Source of the DNA: Limnohabitans sp. 2KL-51
Lineage (GTDB): Bacteria > Pseudomonadota > Gammaproteobacteria > Burkholderiales > Burkholderiaceae_C
Length of the DNA: 64,000 nt
Reading direction: 5' to 3'
Assembly: GCF_003063645.1 (NCBI RefSeq)
Contig: NZ_NESJ01000019.1
Coordinates: 1 to 64,000, forward strand
In this document: in pieces, positions 1 through 7,954 of the stretch
Layout: each line of letters opens with the position of its first letter
Position numbering within the stretch: the stretch's first letter is position 1
Position numbers and translations under genes: made by a program
The notes under the pieces: generated by a model
Database searches by the model: none
What the model saw: the letters and a program-made list of their open reading frames with translations, nothing else
Told to the model about the DNA's origin: nothing

Positions 1-27
1 CACGTAGATATCGTTAAACTGTTTCAT
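1..27 (-). CDS. 5' end of an unidentified gene cut by the window edge
   Basis: Only nine codons are visible (MKQFNDIYV), read leftwards from an ATG at 27. A good Shine-Dalgarno, AGGAGG, lies a few bases upstream of the ATG (plus-strand cctcct at 34-39), so this looks like a real start divergent from odhA. The residues are compatible with the N-terminus of a thiolase-type acetyl-CoA acyltransferase, but nine residues cannot decide a family. Confidence 0.5.
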
Positions 28-52
28 GACCTGCCTCCTGAGTTATGGCACT

Positions 53-86
53 GGGTTGATAAAGGTTTCGCACCCATCAACTTAAC
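53..86. repeat. Inverted repeat in the divergent region
   Basis: GTTGAT at 55-60 is mirrored by ATCAAC at 76-81, separated by 15 bases. It sits just upstream of the Shine-Dalgarno of the leftward gene and could be an operator or a transcript hairpin. No protein can be assigned from the sequence. Confidence 0.35.
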
Positions 87-183
87 CCACGTTTGTCAGG
101 TGGGCAGGTCATCCATCATGTCTACAAAAAGCCATCTTTTGAAGGCTTTTCAAGACAAGACTTCAAGGGAACGAATCAATAAG

Positions 184-212
184 GGCCCCCGCTTTGCCGG
201 GGCGTTTTTTTT
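184..212 (+). terminator. Intrinsic terminator upstream of odhA
   Basis: GCCCC, a C/C mismatch and GC form a stem with GC and GGGGC around a TTT loop, followed by eight T residues. It is oriented on the + strand, yet no + strand gene precedes it inside the window. It either ends a small non-coding transcript starting near 60-120 or insulates odhA. Confidence 0.75.
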
Positions 213-376
213 AGAGTCGCCTGTAAGTTATACATTGGACAAGCCGTGGCACAATGTGAGCTGTACTCAGGCCCTTCCCATGCCACAGTCGCATCCGCCA
301 ACCGGTTCAGCCGTGTCGCGGAAGGTAAAAATCACCCAACTTATGTTTCCCAGAGGGAAACGGAGGTCAGCGAAAT
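213..376. other. odhA upstream region
   Basis: This gene-free stretch must hold the odhA promoter. I see no convincing -35/-10 pair; TTGGAC at 235-240 lacks a -10 box at proper spacing. The odhA Shine-Dalgarno GGAGG is at 362-366. Confidence 0.4.
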
Positions 377-3244
377 ATGAGCGAGACTAATTCCGTCTAC
401 GCTGCCTATCAAGGCAATACGTACTTGTTCGGCGGCAACGCCCCGTATGTCGAAGAGATGTACGAAAACTACCTGACCAACCCTGGCAGCGTTCCTGACT
501 CCTGGCGCGAATATTTCGACGCTCTTCAGCACGTTCCCGCAGTCGACGGCTCCAACGCCAAAGATGTGCCGCACCTGCCCGTCATCAATGCCTTTGCCGA
601 GCGCGCCAAGTCCGGCGGTACCAAAGTCGTCATGGCCAGCGCCGATGTCGAAATGGGCCGCAAGCGCACCGCCGCACAGCAGCTGATCGCCGCCTACCGT
701 AACGTGGGCCAGCGCTGGGCTGACCTCGACCCGCTCAAGCGCACCGAACGCCCCAATATTCCTGACCTCGACCCCGCTTTCTTTGGCTTTACTGACGCCG
801 ACCAAGAAACCGTGTTTGACACCAGCAACACTTTCTTCGGCAAAAACCGCATGTCCTTGCGCGAGTTGCTGAATGCGCTGCGTGAGACCTATTGCGGCAC
901 GATCGGGGCCGAGTACATGTACACCACCGATCAGGCCGAAAAGCGCTGGTGGCAGCAAAAGCTCGAAAGCATCCGCAGCAAGCCCAACTTCACTTCCGAT
1001 AAGAAAAAGCAAATCCTCGACCGCCTGACGGCGGCTGAAGGCCTGGAGCGCTACCTGCACACCAAGTACGTAGGCCAAAAGCGCTTTTCGCTTGAAGGTG
1101 GCGAGAGCTTCATCGCCGCCATGGACGAGCTGATCCAATCGGCCGGCGTTCAAGGCGTGCAGGAAGTCGTGATCGGCATGGCCCACCGTGGCCGCTTGAA
1201 CGTTTTGGTCAATACCATGGGCAAGTTGCCGGCCGACATGTTTGCCGAGTTCGATCACACTGCCCCAGAAGAGTTGCCTGCCGGCGACGTGAAGTACCAC
1301 CAGGGTTTCAGCTCCGACGTGAGCACGGCCGGTGGCCCGGTCCACTTGACTCTGGCCTTCAACCCCTCACACCTGGAAATCGTGAACCCCGTGGTCGAGG
1401 GCTCGGTGCGCGCCCGCATGGACCGCCGGGGTGACCCGCAAGGCAAACAGGTGCTTCCCGTGCTGGTGCACGGCGATGCCGCCTTTGGTGGCCAAGGTGT
1501 CAATCAGGAAACCTTTGCTCTGGCGCAAACCCGTGGTTATTCCACGGGCGGCACGGTGCACATCATCATCAACAACCAGATCGGCTTTACGACGTCCGAC
1601 CCGCGGGACATGCGCTCTAGCGTGTTTTGTACCGACATCGTGAAGATGGTTGAAGCCCCGGTGCTGCACGTCAACGGCGATGATCCCGAAGCCGTGGTCA
1701 TGGCTGCGCAGTTGGCCCTCGAATACCGCATGACCTTCCGCAAGGATGTGGTGCTGGACGTGGTGTGCTTTCGCAAACTCGGCCACAACGAGCAGGACAC
1801 ACCCGCGTTGACCCAGCCGCTGATGTACAAAAAAATCTCCGCCCATCCCGGCACGCGCAAACTGTTTGCCGACAAACTGGCTGCGCAAGGCCTGGGCGAC
1901 AACCTCGGCGATGAGATGGCCAAGGCCTATCGCGCCGCACTCGACGCGGGCAAGAACACCACCGACCCCGTTTTGACCAACTTCAAGACCAAGTTCACCG
2001 TGGACTGGTCGCCCTTCCTTGGCAAGAAGTGGACCGACGCTGGTGACACAGCCATCCCGTTGGCCGAGTGGAGGCGCGTGGCTGAAAAAATCTCGACCAT
2101 CCCTGAGTCGGTGACGCCGCACCAGCTGGTCAAAAAGGTGTACGACGACCGCGCGGCCATGGGCCGTGGCGATATCCCGGTGGACTGGGGCATGGGCGAG
2201 CACATGGCTTTTGCAACCTTGGTGGCCAGTGGCTACCCGGTGCGCCTGTCGGGCGAGGACTGCGGTCGTGGCACCTTCACTCACCGCCATGCTGTGATTC
2301 ACGACCAAAAGCGTGAAAAATGGGATACAGGCACTTATGTCGCACTGCAAAACGTTGCCGACAACCAAGCCCCCTTCACCGTGATCGACTCCATCCTCTC
2401 CGAAGAAGCGGTGCTGGCGTTTGAATATGGCTACGCATCCAACGATCCCAACACCCTGGTGATCTGGGAGGCGCAGTTTGGCGACTTCGCCAACGGCGCA
2501 CAGGTGGTGATCGACCAGTTCATCGCTTCGGGCGAAGTCAAGTGGGGCCGTGTCAACGGCATCACCTTGATGTTGCCTCATGGCTACGAAGGTCAGGGCC
2601 CCGAGCACAGCTCGGCCCGTGTCGAGCGCTTCATGCAGCTGGCGGCCGATACCAACATGCAACTGGTGCAGCCCACCACGGCCAGCCAGATTTTCCATGT
2701 GCTGCGTCGCCAAATGGTGCGCAACCTGCGCAAGCCCTTGGTCATCTTTACCCCGAAGTCGCTGTTGCGCAACAAGGACGCGACATCGCCCGTGTCTGAG
2801 TTCACGCATGGCAGCTTCCAGACGGTGATCCCTGAGAACAAAACGCTCAAGGCCGACAAGGTCAAGCGCGTGCTGGCTTGCTCGGGCAAGGTGTACTACG
2901 ACCTGGTGAAGCACCGCGAGGCCAAGGGTGCCGATGACGTGGCCATCATCCGTGTGGAGCAGCTCTACCCGTTCCCGCACAAAGCGTTTGCGGCCGAGCT
3001 GAAAAAGTACCCCAACGCCACCGACCTCGTGTGGTGCCAGGACGAACCGCAAAACCAGGGGGCCTGGTTCTTCATCCAGCACAACATCCACGAGAACATG
3101 CAGGTTGGTCAAAAGCTCGGTTACGCCGGTCGTGCCGCATCGGCTTCGCCAGCGGTGGGTTATTCGCACCTGCACCAGGACCAGCAAAAGGCGCTGATTG
3201 AGGCGGCCTTTGCCAAACTCAAGGGCTTCGTGCTGACCAAGTGA
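377..3244 (+). CDS. odhA: 2-oxoglutarate dehydrogenase E1 component
   Basis: Thiamine-diphosphate-dependent E1 subunit of the 2-oxoglutarate dehydrogenase complex. It decarboxylates 2-oxoglutarate and passes the succinyl group to the lipoyl arm of E2 in the TCA cycle. The 955-residue length is close to the family norm of about 930-950. The N-terminal E2-binding segment with YLFGGNAPYVEE is at residues 16-27. GMAHRGRLNVL near 266, the ThDP-site motif HGDAAFGGQG and NNQIGFTT follow, and GEDCGRGTF marks the transketolase-like pyrimidine-binding half. The ATG at 377 has GGAGG ten bases upstream. It is first in the odhA-sucB-lpdA cluster. sucA is the alternative symbol. Confidence 0.98.
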   Translation: MSETNSVYAAYQGNTYLFGGNAPYVEEMYENYLTNPGSVPDSWREYFDALQHVPAVDGSNAKDVPHLPVINAFAERAKSGGTKVVMASADVEMGRKRTAAQQLIAAYRNVGQRWADLDPLKRTERPNIPDLDPAFFGFTDADQETVFDTSNTFFGKNRMSLRELLNALRETYCGTIGAEYMYTTDQAEKRWWQQKLESIRSKPNFTSDKKKQILDRLTAAEGLERYLHTKYVGQKRFSLEGGESFIAAMDELIQSAGVQGVQEVVIGMAHRGRLNVLVNTMGKLPADMFAEFDHTAPEELPAGDVKYHQGFSSDVSTAGGPVHLTLAFNPSHLEIVNPVVEGSVRARMDRRGDPQGKQVLPVLVHGDAAFGGQGVNQETFALAQTRGYSTGGTVHIIINNQIGFTTSDPRDMRSSVFCTDIVKMVEAPVLHVNGDDPEAVVMAAQLALEYRMTFRKDVVLDVVCFRKLGHNEQDTPALTQPLMYKKISAHPGTRKLFADKLAAQGLGDNLGDEMAKAYRAALDAGKNTTDPVLTNFKTKFTVDWSPFLGKKWTDAGDTAIPLAEWRRVAEKISTIPESVTPHQLVKKVYDDRAAMGRGDIPVDWGMGEHMAFATLVASGYPVRLSGEDCGRGTFTHRHAVIHDQKREKWDTGTYVALQNVADNQAPFTVIDSILSEEAVLAFEYGYASNDPNTLVIWEAQFGDFANGAQVVIDQFIASGEVKWGRVNGITLMLPHGYEGQGPEHSSARVERFMQLAADTNMQLVQPTTASQIFHVLRRQMVRNLRKPLVIFTPKSLLRNKDATSPVSEFTHGSFQTVIPENKTLKADKVKRVLACSGKVYYDLVKHREAKGADDVAIIRVEQLYPFPHKAFAAELKKYPNATDLVWCQDEPQNQGAWFFIQHNIHENMQVGQKLGYAGRAASASPAVGYSHLHQDQQKALIEAAFAKLKGFVLTK

Positions 3245-3252
3245 TACGGCCT

Positions 3253-3276
3253 CTGGCGCTGAGTGTTCAGCGCCAG
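3253..3276 (+). other. Stem-loop between odhA and sucB
   Basis: CTGGCGCTGA pairs perfectly with TCAGCGCCAG around a GTGT loop, giving a ten-base-pair stem 8 bases after the odhA stop. No T-run follows, so it is more likely an mRNA-stabilising or processing hairpin than a terminator. Confidence 0.65.
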
Positions 3277-3335
3277 GCCCTTCACTTCTATCCTCAAGTA
3301 CACATTACTAACGTAAAACGAATAACGGAAAAATC

Positions 3336-4580
3336 ATGGCAATCGTAGAAGTCAAAGTTCCCCAACTGTCCGAGTCCGTGGCCGAGGCCACCATGCTGCA
3401 GTGGAAAAAGAAAGTCGGCGACACCGTGGCCGCCGACGAAATCTTGATCGAGATCGAAACCGACAAGGTCGTGCTCGAAGTGCCCGCACCCGCCGCTGGT
3501 GTGTTGTCTGAAATACTCCAGGCTGACGGTGCCACGGTGGCCGCAGAGCAGCTGATCGCCCGCATTGACACCGATGGCAAAGTGGCCTCTGCCGCGCCCG
3601 CAGCAGCGCCTGCCGCTGCAGCTCCAGCTGCCGCCGCTGCACCCGCAGTGGCCAGCACCAGCATGGCCGGTGTGCCCATGCCCGCTGCCGCCAAGCTGAT
3701 GGCTGACAACAGCCTGGCCGCTGGTTCGGTGCCTGGCACTGGCAAAGACGGCCGCGTGACCAAGGGCGATGTGCTGGCCGCTGTGGCCGGTGGTGTCAAA
3801 ACGACTGCCGCCGTGATCCCGACCGGTGTGCCCACCAAGGCCTTGCCGCAGGTTTCCGGCCCGGCGGTTGATTTGGGCGAGCGCCCAGAGCAACGCGTGC
3901 CCATGACGCGTCTGCGTGCCCGCGTGGCCGAGCGTCTGCTGCAATCGCAGTCCACCAACGCCATCTTGACCACCTTCAACGAAATCAACATGGCCCCAGT
4001 CATGGACATGCGCAAGCGCATGCAAGACCGATTTGAGAAGGAACATGGCTGCAAGCTGGGCTTCATGAGCTTCTTCGTCAAGGCCGCTGTGCACGCCTTG
4101 AAGAAATTCCCGGTCTTGAACGCTTCGGTCGACGGTAATGACATCGTTTACCACGGTTACTTTGACATCGGCATCGCGGTGGGTTCGCCCCGTGGTTTGG
4201 TGGTGCCAATTTTGCGCAACGCCGACCAGATGAGCTTTGCCGACATCGAAAAGAAGATCGCTGAATTCGGCCAAAAAGCCAAAGACGGCAAGCTGGGCAT
4301 GGAAGAAATGACCGGCGGCACCTTCTCGATCTCCAACGGCGGCACCTTCGGCTCGATGATGTCCACCCCCATCATCAACCCGCCCCAGTCGGCCATTTTG
4401 GGTGTGCATGCGACCAAAGACCGCGCCATGGTGGAAAACGGCCAAGTCGTGGTTCGCCCGATGAACTACTTCGCTATGTCGTATGACCACCGCATCATCG
4501 ACGGCCGCGAAGCTGTCTTGGGCTTGGTCGCCATGAAAGAAGCGCTGGAAGATCCAGCCCGCTTGCTGTTCGACATCTAA
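3336..4580 (+). CDS. sucB: Dihydrolipoyl succinyltransferase E2 component
   Basis: Core acyltransferase of the 2-oxoglutarate dehydrogenase complex; it moves succinyl from lipoate to CoA. A single lipoyl domain spans residues 1-76, with the lipoylated lysine K44 in [10 protein letters not shown] flexible Ala/Pro-rich linker occupies about 83-107 and a peripheral E3/E1-binding domain about 112-150. The catalytic domain ends with the active-site motif SYDHRIIDG (H385, D389). At 414 residues it has normal length. It follows odhA by 91 bases that carry a stem-loop, and precedes lpdA. Confidence 0.98.
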   Translation: MAIVEVKVPQLSESVAEATMLQWKKKVGDTVAADEILIEIETDKVVLEVPAPAAGVLSEILQADGATVAAEQLIARIDTDGKVASAAPAAAPAAAAPAAAAAPAVASTSMAGVPMPAAAKLMADNSLAAGSVPGTGKDGRVTKGDVLAAVAGGVKTTAAVIPTGVPTKALPQVSGPAVDLGERPEQRVPMTRLRARVAERLLQSQSTNAILTTFNEINMAPVMDMRKRMQDRFEKEHGCKLGFMSFFVKAAVHALKKFPVLNASVDGNDIVYHGYFDIGIAVGSPRGLVVPILRNADQMSFADIEKKIAEFGQKAKDGKLGMEEMTGGTFSISNGGTFGSMMSTPIINPPQSAILGVHATKDRAMVENGQVVVRPMNYFAMSYDHRIIDGREAVLGLVAMKEALEDPARLLFDI

Positions 4581-4597
4581 ATCCCCTTGTTATGAAT

Positions 4598-4620
4598 GCC
4601 CCCTGCCCAGGGGGCGTTTT
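4598..4620 (+). terminator. Weak attenuator hairpin between sucB and lpdA
   Basis: GCCCCCTG pairs with CAGGGGGC around two bases (realistically a seven-pair stem), followed by GTTTT. It is a weak intrinsic terminator or attenuator that could lower lpdA transcription relative to sucB. Confidence 0.6.
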
Positions 4621-4640
4621 CCATCCAGAAGACCTATCCC

Positions 4641-6068
4641 ATGAGCAAACAATTCGACGTCGTTGTCATCGGCGGTGGCCCCGGTGGCTACATTGCGGCC
4701 ATTCGCGCAGCACAACTTGGTTTCCAGGTCGCCTGTATCGACGAATGGAAAAACGCAGCCGGTGGCCCAGCCCCCGGCGGCACCTGCACCAACGTGGGTT
4801 GCATTCCGTCCAAAGCTTTGCTGCAGTCCAGCGAACACTTTGACCACGCCAACCACCACTTCGCAGACCACGGCATCACGGCTAAGGACGTGAAGATGGA
4901 CGTGGCCAAGATGCTGGCCCGCAAAGACACTGTCGTGAAGCAAAACAACGATGGCATCTTGTACTTGCTGAAAAAGAACAAGGTCACGTTCTTCCACGGT
5001 CGCGGCAGCTTTGCAAGCAAGGCGGAAGGCAGCTACGAGATCAAGGTTGCTGGCAAGACAGAAGAATCGATCACCGGCAAAAACATCATCATCGCCACCG
5101 GCTCCAACGCCCGTGCCTTGCCTGGTACGCCGTTTGACGAAGTCAATGTGTTGTCCAACGACGGCGCTTTGCGCGTGGGCGCAGTGCCCAAGAAGCTGGC
5201 CCTGATCGGTTCCGGCGTGATCGGTCTGGAAATGGGTTCGGTCTGGCGTCGTCTGGGTGCAGAAGTCACCATCCTTGAAGGCCTGCCCACCTTCCTGGGC
5301 GCCGTGGACGAGCAAATCGCCAAGGAAGCCAAGAAGGCTTTCGACAAACAAGGCCTGAAGATCGAGTTGGGCGTGAAAGTCGGCGAGATCGTCAACGGCA
5401 AGAAGGGCGTCACGGTCAACTACACCAACGCCAAGGGCGAAGCCGTGGTGCTGGACGCCGATAAGCTGATCATCTCGATCGGCCGCGTGCCCAACACCAT
5501 CGGTCTGAACACCGAAGCCGTGGGCTTGCAACTCGACGAGCGCGGTGCGATCGTGGTCGACGCCGACTGCAAAACCAACCTACCCGGTGTCTGGGCGGTG
5601 GGCGACGTGGTGCGTGGCCCGATGCTGGCGCACAAAGCCGAAGAAGAGGGTGTTGCCGTGGCCGAGCGCATCGCAGGCCAACACGGTCACGTCAACTTCA
5701 ACACCATCCCTTGGGTCATCTACACCAGCCCCGAAATCGCTTGGGTGGGCCGTACTGAGCAGCAGCTCAAAGCCGATGGCGTGGCCTACAAGGCGGGTAC
5801 GTTCCCTTTCTTGGCCAATGGCCGTGCCCGTGCTTTGGGCGACACGACCGGCATGGTGAAAATGCTGGCCGATGCGACCACCGACGAAATCCTGGGCGTG
5901 CACATCGTGGGTCCTCAGGCCAGCGAGTTGATCGCCGAGGCCGTGGTGGCCATGGAATTCCGTGCCAGCGCCGAAGACATCGCCCGCATTTGTCACGCAC
6001 ACCCTTCCTTGAGTGAGTCGACCAAAGAGGCCGCTTTGGCGGTGGACAAGCGCACGTTGAACTTCTGA
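4641..6068 (+). CDS. lpdA: Dihydrolipoyl dehydrogenase E3
   Basis: FAD/NAD-dependent flavoprotein that reoxidises the E2 dihydrolipoamide; it may also serve the glycine cleavage H protein encoded near the other end of this window. The FAD Rossmann motif GGGPGG is at residues 11-16 and the redox disulfide is C49/C54 in [11 protein letters not shown]. An NAD-binding glycine motif lies in the middle, and the dimer-interface HAHPSLSE dyad is near the C-terminus. I start at the ATG at 4641 (MSKQFDVVV). An earlier in-frame ATG at 4596 would read through the attenuator hairpin and adds no homologous residues. The protein is 475 residues. Confidence 0.97.
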   Translation: MSKQFDVVVIGGGPGGYIAAIRAAQLGFQVACIDEWKNAAGGPAPGGTCTNVGCIPSKALLQSSEHFDHANHHFADHGITAKDVKMDVAKMLARKDTVVKQNNDGILYLLKKNKVTFFHGRGSFASKAEGSYEIKVAGKTEESITGKNIIIATGSNARALPGTPFDEVNVLSNDGALRVGAVPKKLALIGSGVIGLEMGSVWRRLGAEVTILEGLPTFLGAVDEQIAKEAKKAFDKQGLKIELGVKVGEIVNGKKGVTVNYTNAKGEAVVLDADKLIISIGRVPNTIGLNTEAVGLQLDERGAIVVDADCKTNLPGVWAVGDVVRGPMLAHKAEEEGVAVAERIAGQHGHVNFNTIPWVIYTSPEIAWVGRTEQQLKADGVAYKAGTFPFLANGRARALGDTTGMVKMLADATTDEILGVHIVGPQASELIAEAVVAMEFRASAEDIARICHAHPSLSESTKEAALAVDKRTLNF

Positions 6069-6080
6069 GTCTTTGACGCC

Positions 6081-6100
6081 CCCGGAACTGCGGTTCCGGG
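6081..6100 (+). other. Stem-loop after lpdA
   Basis: CCCGGAAC and GTTCCGGG form a perfect eight-pair stem with a TGCG loop, 12 bases after the lpdA stop. No T-run follows; it probably protects the 3' end of the operon message. Confidence 0.55.
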
Positions 6101-6127
6101 TGAGTTGGGTTAAAGTTCTGCATCCCT

Positions 6128-6159
6128 AAAACCCGGGCCTGGTCCCGGGTTTTGTTTTT
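6128..6159 (+). terminator. Rho-independent terminator of the odhA-sucB-lpdA operon
   Basis: AAAACCCGGG pairs with CCCGGGTTTT around a six-base loop, followed by GTTTTT. The A-run on the other side makes it potentially bidirectional. It separates the dehydrogenase operon from zapE. Confidence 0.9.
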
Positions 6160-6180
6160 GAATTGAAGAGCAAGCCAGCC

Positions 6181-7278
6181 ATGTCCGTTCGTGAAGTTTA
6201 CGAAGAAGAGCTCCAAAAACGTGCTTACCAAAGCGATCCGGCACAACTGCGGGCCATCGAGGCGCTGGAGCGGTGCGCCAATGAGTGGACCGCCTACCAA
6301 TCCAAGCGTTCACGTCTGCTGGGCAAGTTCTTCAGCCGCCCTGAGATCCCCAAGGGGGTTTACATGTTTGGGGGCGTGGGGCGCGGTAAAAGCTTTTTGA
6401 TGGACTGCTTTTTTGCCGCACTGCCCATTCAGCGCAAGACCCGGCTGCATTTTCACGAGTTCATGCGCGAGGTTCACCGCGAGCTCACCGCCATCCAAGG
6501 CACCGTGAACCCGCTGGACGAACTGGGAAAGCGCATGGCCAAGCGTTACCAGCTGATTTGCTTTGACGAATTCCATGTCGCCGACATCACCGACGCGATG
6601 ATCTTGCATCGGCTACTGGTGGCCTTGTTTGACAATGGCGTGGGCTTTGTCACCACATCCAATTTTGAACCCGACGGCTTGTACCCCGGGGGCCTGCACC
6701 GTGACCGCATCTTGCCGGCGATTGCTTTGTTGAACCAGCGCATGCAGGTGCTTAATGTGGACAACGGGACCGATTACCGCCGCCGCACCTTGGAGCGGGT
6801 CAAGCTTTACCACTCGCCACTGGGTGAGCAGGCCGATGCCGAGATGAACGATGCCTTCAACCGCCTCGCCACGGGCCCCGATGAAGACCAGGTGCTGCAC
6901 ATTGAGGCGCGCGATATCACCGCCAAACGCCGCGCCGGGGATGTGGTCTGGTTTGACTTCCGCGCCATTTGCGGCGGTCCGCGTTCGCAAAATGACTACC
7001 TGGAAATCGCCACGCAGTACCACACGGTTTTGCTCAGCAACGTGCCCCATATGCCCGTGAGCATGGCGTCTGAAGCGCGGCGCTTCACCTGGCTGATCGA
7101 TGTGCTCTACGACCGCCGGGTCAAGCTGATCATGTCGGCCGCCGTGCCTCCTGAGGGCCTGTACACCTCGGGTCCGATGTCGCACGAGTTTCCACGCACC
7201 GTCTCGCGCTTGCATGAGATGCAGTCCAGCGAGTTTCTGGCGTTGGAACACCGCACGGTGGACACGCAGCTCACATGA
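6181..7278 (+). CDS. zapE: Cell division protein ZapE (AFG1-family ATPase)
   Basis: AFG1/ZapE P-loop ATPase; in E. coli it associates with the Z-ring late in division. Walker A is GGVGRGKS at about residues 64-71, the family-typical GxGRGK variant, and Walker B is ICFDEFHV. The 365-residue length fits. I chose the ATG at 6181 (MSVREVY) with GAAGAG about ten bases upstream; a TTG at 6163 in the same frame is less likely. zapE follows lpdA in many Burkholderiales, but a strong terminator separates them here. The stop overlaps the next start (ATGA). Confidence 0.93.
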   Translation: MSVREVYEEELQKRAYQSDPAQLRAIEALERCANEWTAYQSKRSRLLGKFFSRPEIPKGVYMFGGVGRGKSFLMDCFFAALPIQRKTRLHFHEFMREVHRELTAIQGTVNPLDELGKRMAKRYQLICFDEFHVADITDAMILHRLLVALFDNGVGFVTTSNFEPDGLYPGGLHRDRILPAIALLNQRMQVLNVDNGTDYRRRTLERVKLYHSPLGEQADAEMNDAFNRLATGPDEDQVLHIEARDITAKRRAGDVVWFDFRAICGGPRSQNDYLEIATQYHTVLLSNVPHMPVSMASEARRFTWLIDVLYDRRVKLIMSAAVPPEGLYTSGPMSHEFPRTVSRLHEMQSSEFLALEHRTVDTQLT

Positions 7279-7715
7279 CACGCGCACTTTTGAGCGGGTG
7301 TTGCGGTTTGGCGCTAAGCCTGTTGTCGGGCTGGGGCGTTCAGGCGCAAACCGTCCAGACAGAAACCTTGACGGCCCCGATGACGCATCCGGCCCCCCCC
7401 GTGCTGGACGCGCAGACACCATTGGCTTCGGACCCAATCCCGGATGAAGTGCCCGAGGCCATCAAGCGCCAACGACAGGCACTGGCCGCACAACGAAGTG
7501 CCATCGTGCAAGCCGAGCAGATGCAGCAAGCGGCGTGTTGGCAAAAGTTTGCCGTCAATGCCTGCTTGAGCGATGCGCGGCTCACCCGAAGACAGGCGTT
7601 GGCGCCCTTGCGCCAGCAGGAGTTGGCCTTGAATGCGCAAGAGCGGTCGTGGCGCAACGAGCAACGCGAACGGCGTTTGCAAGTCAAACAAACCGAGACT
7701 CGGGGGGCGCCATGA
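7275..7715 (+). CDS. Exported coiled-coil protein of unknown function
   Basis: A 146-residue protein I do not recognise beyond being a conserved Comamonadaceae type. Residues 1-25 form a signal peptide ending near VQAQ. A Pro/Thr-rich stretch follows, and then residues of about 60-140 are very rich in Gln, Arg and Ala with a helical, probably coiled-coil pattern. Two cysteines (CWQKFAVNAC) may pair in the periplasm. The ATG overlaps the zapE stop and its own stop overlaps the next ATG, so it is translated as part of the zapE chain. Confidence 0.75.
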   Translation: MTRALLSGCCGLALSLLSGWGVQAQTVQTETLTAPMTHPAPPVLDAQTPLASDPIPDEVPEAIKRQRQALAAQRSAIVQAEQMQQAACWQKFAVNACLSDARLTRRQALAPLRQQELALNAQERSWRNEQRERRLQVKQTETRGAP

Positions 7716-7954
7716 GCGAAGACAGCTCCAGCAATGTTTCCAAGACACCGTCAGTTGATTTGCGTTCACCCCAACGCCAGCTGATTGAGTGGCAAATCGA
7801 GCACGCCGACCTGGATGCGTTGATTGACCAAGCTGTGTCTGTGCCCGTTCATCTCGACGAACTGCGCTTGCGTCGCATGAAAAAACGCCGTTTGGCCCTG
7901 CGTGACCAGATTGTTCAGCTGCAATCTCAGTTGTCCCCCAAGGAACCCGCTTGA
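7712..7954 (+). CDS. YdcH-like DUF465 small protein
   Basis: An 80-residue cytoplasmic helical protein. The stretch HLDELRLRRMKKRRLALRDQ followed by IVQLQSQL matches the DUF465/YdcH pattern of a basic helical hairpin. Function is unknown in general. It overlaps both neighbours by four bases: its ATG lies in the previous stop context and its TGA lies inside the TTGA start of the helicase. This suggests strict co-translation with the helicase. Confidence 0.78.
   Translation: MSEDSSSNVSKTPSVDLRSPQRQLIEWQIEHADLDALIDQAVSVPVHLDELRLRRMKKRRLALRDQIVQLQSQLSPKEPA

Noticed and set aside
100..390. A 96-residue open frame on the + strand before odhA
   Set aside because: It runs through the terminator at 184-212 and into the odhA start, has no ribosome site and shows no protein-like composition.
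1367..3187. A 606-residue open frame antisense to odhA
   Set aside because: It mirrors codon bias of odhA and is His/Val/Leu-rich in the way shadow frames are; odhA itself is unmistakable.
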